A stretch of DNA of 64,000 bases from Amyelois transitella (taxonomy: Eukaryota > Arthropoda > Insecta > Lepidoptera > Pyralidae). Positions 58,233-64,000 of the stretch are shown in pieces; the stretch's first letter is position 1; each line of letters begins with the position of its first letter. The notes below the pieces were generated by a model. It searched no databases and had not been told where the DNA came from. It saw only the letters and a program-made list of their open reading frames with translations. The stretch covers positions 5,146,001-5,210,000 of the forward strand of contig NC_083536.1 in assembly GCF_032362555.1 (NCBI RefSeq). Reading direction: 5' to 3'. The translations under genes and the position numbers were made by a program.

Positions 58233-59568
58233 CCTGATAATTCTGAAATTTTAGGAAAAGAAAGAACCTTAAATTCCTTCATATCGTTAAATCTAGGTAA
58301 TAAAACAATATACCTCCTCTTTTTTAAAGTATATCACTTTGACAAAGCCAGCTACAAAGACCTATATGAAAGCCTAAAAGCACTCAGAAATGAACTTGCC
58401 ATTGCCATAACCGATTTCAAAAATCCTTTCGATACCCATCAATTTATCAAAATATATAATATGATACTTTACCTATTTAATAATACAAATATTAATGTAC
58501 ATATATATAAAGATAAAATAATATACCCTTCACTTTCTGAAATTCCCAAAATTCTTAAGGAAAACCACGATATCCTAATAGCCGGTCATCTGGGCATGAA
58601 CCGTATGGTTAAAAGAATCCAAGAAATCTTTTATTGGAAAAATATGCGCAGTGATTTCAAAAATTTTGTAAAGAAATGCCCACAAAGCCAAACTAATAAA
58701 GCCCTGAGACAGATTAATCGCGCCCCTATGCAAATTACAAGCACTTCTACTGAGCCTTGTCAGCGCGTATCCCTTGATATAGTCGGGCCCCTACCTGAAG
58801 CCGGACCTGCCAAATTAAGATATATACTAACAACACAAGATGACCTTACAAAATTCTCTTCTGCATACCCAATCCGCAGCACCACTGCTGAAGAAACCAG
58901 TGAATGCCTACTTCACTACATATCTATCTTTGGTATACCCAAAACCATTCTCACGGATCAGGGTACAAATTTCACTTCTGAACTCTTCAGGAAAACCTGT
59001 GAGTTCCTTAAAATAAAGAATTTGTGGTCTTCTCCCTACCATCCACAAACCCAAGGTGCCCTTGAGAGAAGCCATTCGACTCTTAAAGAGTACCTTAGGT
59101 ATTTTACTGATGAGGAACAAACTAATTGGCCTCGTTACGTATGTATATACAGCTATGCTTACAAACAATACCACAGTTCATTCCACAACAAACTTCACTC
59201 CATACGAATTCATGTTCGGTAATAAACCGATACTCCCGAGTTCCATCTATGAAGACTCTTCTGCGGCAATATATCCAGATTATGTCCGCATGCTCCAGAA
59301 CAGCTTAAGGTATTCACGTGAAAAGGCTCTGGACCTCATTAGGAGATCAAAAGTGTCATCCAAAACTTACTACGACTCACACACTTGCCCATCAAAATAT
59401 AAAATAGGTGATTATGTGTATTTAAAAAATCATTTGAGAATGCGGAAAGCGCTCTCACCCCTCTGGAAAGATGTCGGTGAAGTTGGCATAACAACTTTCA
59501 GCATATCAAAATTTTATAAGAATTCTATTCGCATCCACAATAGTTCTATAGTTCCTGGTGGTTTTTAG
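58194..59568 (+). pseudogene. gypsy-2 integrase, frameshifted
   Basis: The zinc-binding HHCC domain reads HDILIAGHLGMNRMVKRI, then KKCPQSQ, where the second Cys of the pair is Ser. The catalytic core shows VSLDIVGPLP, LTDQGTNFTSELF and YHPQTQGALERSHSTLKEYL (D, D, E). A frameshift near 59125 carries the rest (NFTPYEFMFGNKP and SKVSSKTYYD, KIGDYVYL) to the stop at 59568. It would insert the element DNA; the frameshift and the lost Cys argue against function. Confidence 0.85.
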
Positions 59569-59939
59569 AAACAGTTCTAGTAAAATATTTTTTTTTTAAA
59601 TTTTTGAAAAAACCAATACCAACTTCCGGTAGCATATAATTTCGGACCAATTGCAATTTTTTTGGTTGTTAATTATTCATAAGGATCACTTTTATAGTTC
59701 TAGGTACTTCTAACAAAAAGTTCTGGCTTATTTGCTTCGGAAAAAAATATTAATGGGAACATGTACGATCGCGTTCATATCTGCAGTCATAGTTTTAAAA
59801 TTCTTAAGGGTTAAAATAGCGTGCACTGTGGTTCCACTAGATACACACACACATGCATATTTAAAAATAATAAATAGTCCATCAAATGAATACGGTCTTT
59901 AATACCAATGATTACTAAGTAAAACAGTTTATTATTCTA
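59569..59939. other. Unassigned sequence after gypsy-2 pol
   Basis: AT-rich, possibly the gypsy-2 3' end, but no LTR or polypurine tract was identified. Confidence 0.35.
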
Positions 59940-60980
59940 CTAGCTTTTGCCCGCGGCTTCGCCTGCGTTAATTTCGCTTCCATAAAAAGATTGCTTAGAT
60001 AAAGAGCCTTGCATTGACATAAACTAATATTATGCAAAAAAAAAATAGATGTACCTACGTGAGTGCGTGTTTGAGGATGCTATTCAATCACGCAAATTCT
60101 ACTGGATGGATTTTGATGAAACTTACGTACCCGGGAAGAATAATGCCTGGAATAGAACATAGTTTATTTGTCCTACAAAAGCAAAGTCCCGGGGCGGAGG
60201 TGTTAAAAAACTAATAAATTCTAAAGACAAAAAAAGGAAATTATAATAATAGAGAGTTAAAGTATCTCTTTGTATACAACATTTGCTGTCTTGCCCATTG
60301 GAGAATTCACAAATAAACTGTCACAGCTAGTGACCCGCGAGCAAGCGACGTAGAACTGTCCGTGTGAGAAGCAATTCGTCCTGAGGTCGACTCCGGCTGC
60401 TCCAAGCGTTTGACCTTGCGATTTGTTAATTGTCATCGCGAAACATAGCCACTGGAAACTGCACACGCTTAAATTGAAATGGAAAGTTGTTGGGAATGAG
60501 GGGAATGCGCAGTATAAAAACAATTTCACCAGCTGCACAACCAGTAAGTATTTCAGCTTCTATAATATTGTTCTGAAGCGACATCACTTTAAGACGAATC
60601 CCATTACAAAGTTTCGGCGGGGTTAAGTTGCGTAGCAACATAATTGGAATGCCTACTTTTAGTGCAATTGTATGCGCGGGCAGTCCAGATGCCGAAAGTG
60701 AATAAAGGAACTCTACCGGATAAGTTGTAGCATCGGTACTATCTAAAACTGTATTTATGGATTGATATACCACCTCGCTCCCATCAATATTTTCCAAAAT
60801 ACTTAAATTAATAGCAGCTGCTTGCTCATTTTTGGGTGTTAGGATTGCTCGCTCGCATATCCAAGAATCCTCGTGATGAATTATTTGAGATAGGTTTGAG
60901 ATATAAACGAAATGAATAAGTTCCTCCACCGAAGTAACTACTTGACAGAGGTTCTCTGGCAGAGTCACCAATCCGTTCGA
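59940..60980 (-). mobile_element. Helitron-6, 5'-shortened copy
   Basis: On the minus strand the 3' end is normal (GCGGGCAAAAGCTAG at 59940, followed by T). The 5' end at 60980 begins TCGAACGGATTGGTGACTCT, which is internal helicase sequence in Helitron-1 (from 4473). Flanks are A and T, so the shortened copy obeys the A|T rule with an internal TC as its start. Confidence 0.8.
60257..60971 (-). pseudogene. Helitron-6 helicase, C-terminal half
   Basis: This is the best-preserved helicase C-terminus here: [83 protein letters not shown], then with a frame break at 60440 [20 protein letters not shown] and [16 protein letters not shown]. It includes the segment after DATTYP that Helitron-1 and Helitron-4 lack. 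The Walker motifs are absent because the copy starts inside the gene. Confidence 0.85.
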
Positions 60981-63926
60981 TAAAGGTTACTTATCTAAGG
61001 TTGAAAATGCATCGTCGGATGATAGCTCTTATTATATTCCGCACAGAGCTGTTTATCGCCCCGACAAACTCACTTCGAAAACTCGTATCGTTATTGACGC
61101 CAGTAGTAAAACTACTAGTGGAAAGTCCCTTAATGACCTTCTTTATACAGGTCCGAATTTACAGACAAGTATATTTGACCTTTTATTAAATTTACGCATG
61201 TTCTCTGTGGCCCTATCTGCAGACATTGAAAAGATGTATTTTCAATTGAAACTTACTCCCACTCATCACGTTTTTCAACGTATTTTATATTGATTCGATT
61301 CTAGATCTGATATCGATACGTTCGAGTTCAATCGTGTATCTTTCGGTATATCAAGTTCCCCTTACCTTGCCATGAGAGTCATTCGCCAGCTAGCTGCCGA
61401 TAGCCGCGATCAATTTCCTCTCGCCGCCACAGAAGCTGAAACTCACATGTACATGGATGATTTCATCACATCTATGGATGGCGTAGACGTCGCTCTAAAG
61501 GCCAAGTCCGAGTTGATCCAAATGTTTGCCTCTGGTGGCTTTAATCTCACGAAGTGGATTTCTAATAGTCCCGACCTCTTGGACAAGTCGTCCGCAATGC
61601 AAAGTGAAGACGTCATACAATTTGATACTAACGCTTCAACTCCACATAAGATAGTAGGAATGCAGTGGTTACCTACTACTGATCATTTTCAATTCTCAAC
61701 GAACGCTGATATGCAAGAGTGCACCAAGCGCTTCATTCTCTCGATTACTGCGCGCTTGTTCGACCCATTAGGGCTACTAGGCCCGGTGGCCACATACATG
61801 AAACTGCTCGTTCAAGAATGCTGGATGGCTGGCCTTGATTGGGACGATCCAGTGCCTCCCGCGATCTTAAATAAATGGACACAGTTTCATAATGAACTTG
61901 CTTATCTAGAACAAATAAAAATTCCGCGACATGTCGGATTACGTTCTCCGCATGTCATTCTTCTAGGTTTCGCAGACGCAAGTGAAAGGTGCTATGGCGC
62001 TAATGTGTACATTCGCGTTAGTCAAGACTCATACTCACCCGGCTCTGTCCACTTGCTCGCTTCTAAGTCTCGCGTAGCTTCACTATCAAAAATGCCACTC
62101 GCACGACTAGAGCTGTGCGCCGCTCTTCTTCTCGCTAACCTTCTAGACGCCGTTAGACATACTCTTTCCCAGAGATGCCATATCAACGAAATATACTCGT
62201 TTTCAGATTCATCTGTGGCGCTTACGTGGATTCATTCTCCGCCGTAAAAATTCCATACATTTGTGGCTAATAGAATTACTGAGATTAACTCAAAACTTCC
62301 CGCTAAGCATTGGTTTCATGTAAAAGGCATTGAAAATCCCGCAGATATTATATCTCGCCCTGTAACGCCTAAAGCTCTAGTCAACAATCAATTTTGGTTT
62401 AATGGTCCCAATTGGCTAAGCCTAAGTTGTTCTGATTGGCCATTGAAACCTTTTACGATTAATCCTAATGGTTGTTCAGAAAATTTAGAGACTAAAACAA
62501 TTAGTTTAGTCGTTCAAAGTCCTGAAGATATTCAGACTTCTCACCCAATTGAAATTATGGCTGAAAGAATTTCAAACTGGTTGAAATTATTACGCTCGGT
62601 TGTTTATATGTTACGTTTTATACAAAAATTAAAATCTCAACAACCTATTTCTGTACAAGATTTAGAATTTTCTGAACTTTATATAATCCGCTTTGTTCAA
62701 AATAAGCATTTCTCTAAAGAAATTACCGCTTTACGAAATGGGAAATTATCTGATAGTTCTCTACTCAAGTTAAACCCTTTCATCGACAAGGAAGGCCTTC
62801 TAAGAGTCGGTGGGAGATTATCAAACTCTGAACTCGATTTCGGTCAAAAGCATCCCATTTTATTACCTTCTAAAAATTTAATAACTCAATTGATTATTGA
62901 TTATTATCACGTTACTAACCTTCATACAGGACCTTCACTATTACTCGCTCTTATAAGACAAAAGTTTTGGATACTATCCGCCAGAAACTTAATTCGTCAA
63001 CGCGTACATAAATGCAATATTGAAACAAACTTAAACCGAAATTCACTTACCCTCGCATGGGAGATTTACCTACCTTTCGCATTTCAAAGGTTAAGTGTTT
63101 CGTTAACACTGCTGTAGATTATTTAGGCCCCTTTTTTATTACACATATTCGACGCCGTGGAATCAAAAGCCACAAGGCATATGTTTGTCTATTTGTGTGT
63201 CTCGCTACCAAGGCGTTACATTTAGAATTAGTTTCTGATCTCAGTTCAGAATTGTTTGTCGACGCTTTCAAACGCTTTATAAGTAGAAGAGGTCCGGTTT
63301 CTATGATCTATAGCGATGGCGGAACCAACTTTATCGGCGCTAAACGAAAACTTAGTGAAATTTATGATTTATTACAGTCCACAGCTCACCAAAATTATGT
63401 CAGTAATTATTTATTGACAAATAAAATTCAATTTAAACATAGCCCGCCGTACGGTCCTCATTTTAACGGTCTAAGTGAGGCTAATGTTAAGAGTGTTAAA
63501 ACTCATATACTCAAAACTGTAGGCTCTCAGATCTTAACTTACGAAGAGTTCACAACTGTCTTAGTTCAAATAGAGGGTTTGCTGAACAGTAGACCCCTTT
63601 GTGTGCTAGGTACTGAACCTGAAGCAACTGCTCTCACTCCAAATCATTTTTTAAATGTTACTCCTATAAATTTCTTCCCGCTGAAAATTACCTTGAATCG
63701 CCTGATAATCGCTTATCACGTTATCAATTGTTATGTAAACTCACGCATGATTTCTGGCGTCGTTGGAGCCAGGAATATCTCACTTCCCTTCAACAAAGAG
63801 AAAAATGGACTAAGTCCTCAGAAAATATAAAACTGGGTACTGTAGTCATACTCAAAGACAATAATACGCATCCTCATTGTTGGCCCCTGGGAGTCATTAC
63901 AGATGTTTACCCGGGTAAAGACAATA
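60981..63926 (+). pseudogene. Bel/Pao retrotransposon pol, broken
   Basis: In order: YYIPHRAVYRPDKLTSKTR, IVIDASSKTTSGKSLNDLLY, LSADIEKMYFQLKL, MYMDDFITS (catalytic YMDD), ILSITARLFDPLGLLGPV, the RNase H-like PLARLELCAALLLANLLD and SFSDSSVALTWI, then VKGIENPADIISRPVTP. The integrase shows GRLSNSELDFGQKHPILLP, H-V-T-N-L-H-T-G-P, VDYLGPFFI, YSDGGTNFIGAKRKL and GPHFNGLSEANVKSVK (D, D, E). Stops lie at about 61292 and 62246, with frameshifts near 63020 and 63690. The final WPLGVITDVYPGKDNI is cut by mariner-3. The N-terminal gag-protease part is missing left of Helitron-6. Confidence 0.88.
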
Positions 63927-63928
63927 TA

Positions 63929-64000
63929 CATTCAGTCAGAAAAGTATCGGGAATGGATTATTTATTTATGGTTCCAAATTCAAATTTTTGTTTTTTTTGT
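63929..64000 (+). mobile_element. mariner-3, first 72 bp at the window edge
   Basis: After TA (63927-63928) the sequence CATTCAGTCAGAAAAGTATC and the following bases are the exact reverse complement of the right ends of mariner-1 and mariner-2. The element continues beyond the window, and its transposase should lie on the plus strand. Confidence 0.92.

Larger units (their letters stand above)
47145..59568 (+). mobile_element. gypsy-2 (Ty3/gypsy) pol region, interrupted by SINE-3 and nested Helitrons
   Basis: Plus-strand pol blocks follow in the canonical order: RT (47145-47923), RT end plus RNase H (56845 to about 57600), a spacer domain, then integrase (58234-59568). SINE-3 (47359-47622) and Helitron-4 (47924-56844) account for the gaps. 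No LTRs were identified. Confidence 0.85.

Overview
The window looks like a stretch of lepidopteran (moth or butterfly) nuclear DNA made almost entirely of nested transposable elements. This rests on the element mix: Helitrons ending in CTAG with a GC-rich 3' hairpin, a Jockey-type LINE, an RTE LINE, CR1/Jockey-like LINEs, Ty3/gypsy and Bel/Pao pol genes, mariner, hAT, piggyBac and Harbinger, plus short repeats I recognise as typical of Lepidoptera. I see no convincing single-copy host gene, no rRNA, no tRNA and no CRISPR array. A FLYWCH finger cut by the left edge is the only coding piece not clearly placed in an element.

Layout. 1-2.3 kb: FLYWCH fragment, 16-bp minisatellite, broken piggyBac gene, LINE scraps. 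2.3-16.2 kb: one minus-strand CR1/Jockey-like LINE (A), interrupted by Helitron-1 (3049-5347) and by a TIR element (7900-14887). The TIR element holds a second, plus-strand LINE (B), which holds mariner-1. 16.26-21.84 kb: a 5.6-kb DNA transposon with perfect 27-bp TIRs, TAAT duplications and a spliced transposase-like gene. 21.8-29.6 kb: LINE tail with a SINE inside it, then an RTE LINE whose last codons are split by a complete hAT element (22644-26464). The hAT carries a second small spliced gene. 29.6-31.9 kb: duplicated LINE tails around mariner-2. 33.0-43.7 kb: a Harbinger element interrupted by Helitron-2 and by a gag-protease-only gypsy element (gypsy-1), whose gag gene holds a Helitron array. 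43.7-47.1 kb: LINE fragment, SINE, unidentified pieces and a pogo-like element with many ATCGACA motifs. 47.1-59.6 kb: gypsy-2 pol, split by a SINE and by Helitron-4, which contains Helitron-5, which contains a complete GC-rich Jockey LINE. 59.9-64.0 kb: Helitron-6, a Bel/Pao pol gene and the first 72 bp of mariner-3.

Relative order can be read from the nesting. Removing a Helitron restores the reading frame exactly at an A|T site in the Harbinger transposase, in gypsy-1 gag and in gypsy-2 pol. The youngest-looking items are the two mariner copies (both ORFs open, nearly identical), the Jockey LINE (both ORFs open) and the hAT element. Most other coding sequence is decayed. Several decay events are short inverted duplications (fold-backs), and two can be shown by comparing paralogous Helitron copies inside the window. 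The best candidates for something undescribed are the hAT accessory gene, the 5.6-kb transposon, the chimeric Helitron that moved at least twice, and the repeated fold-back mutations.
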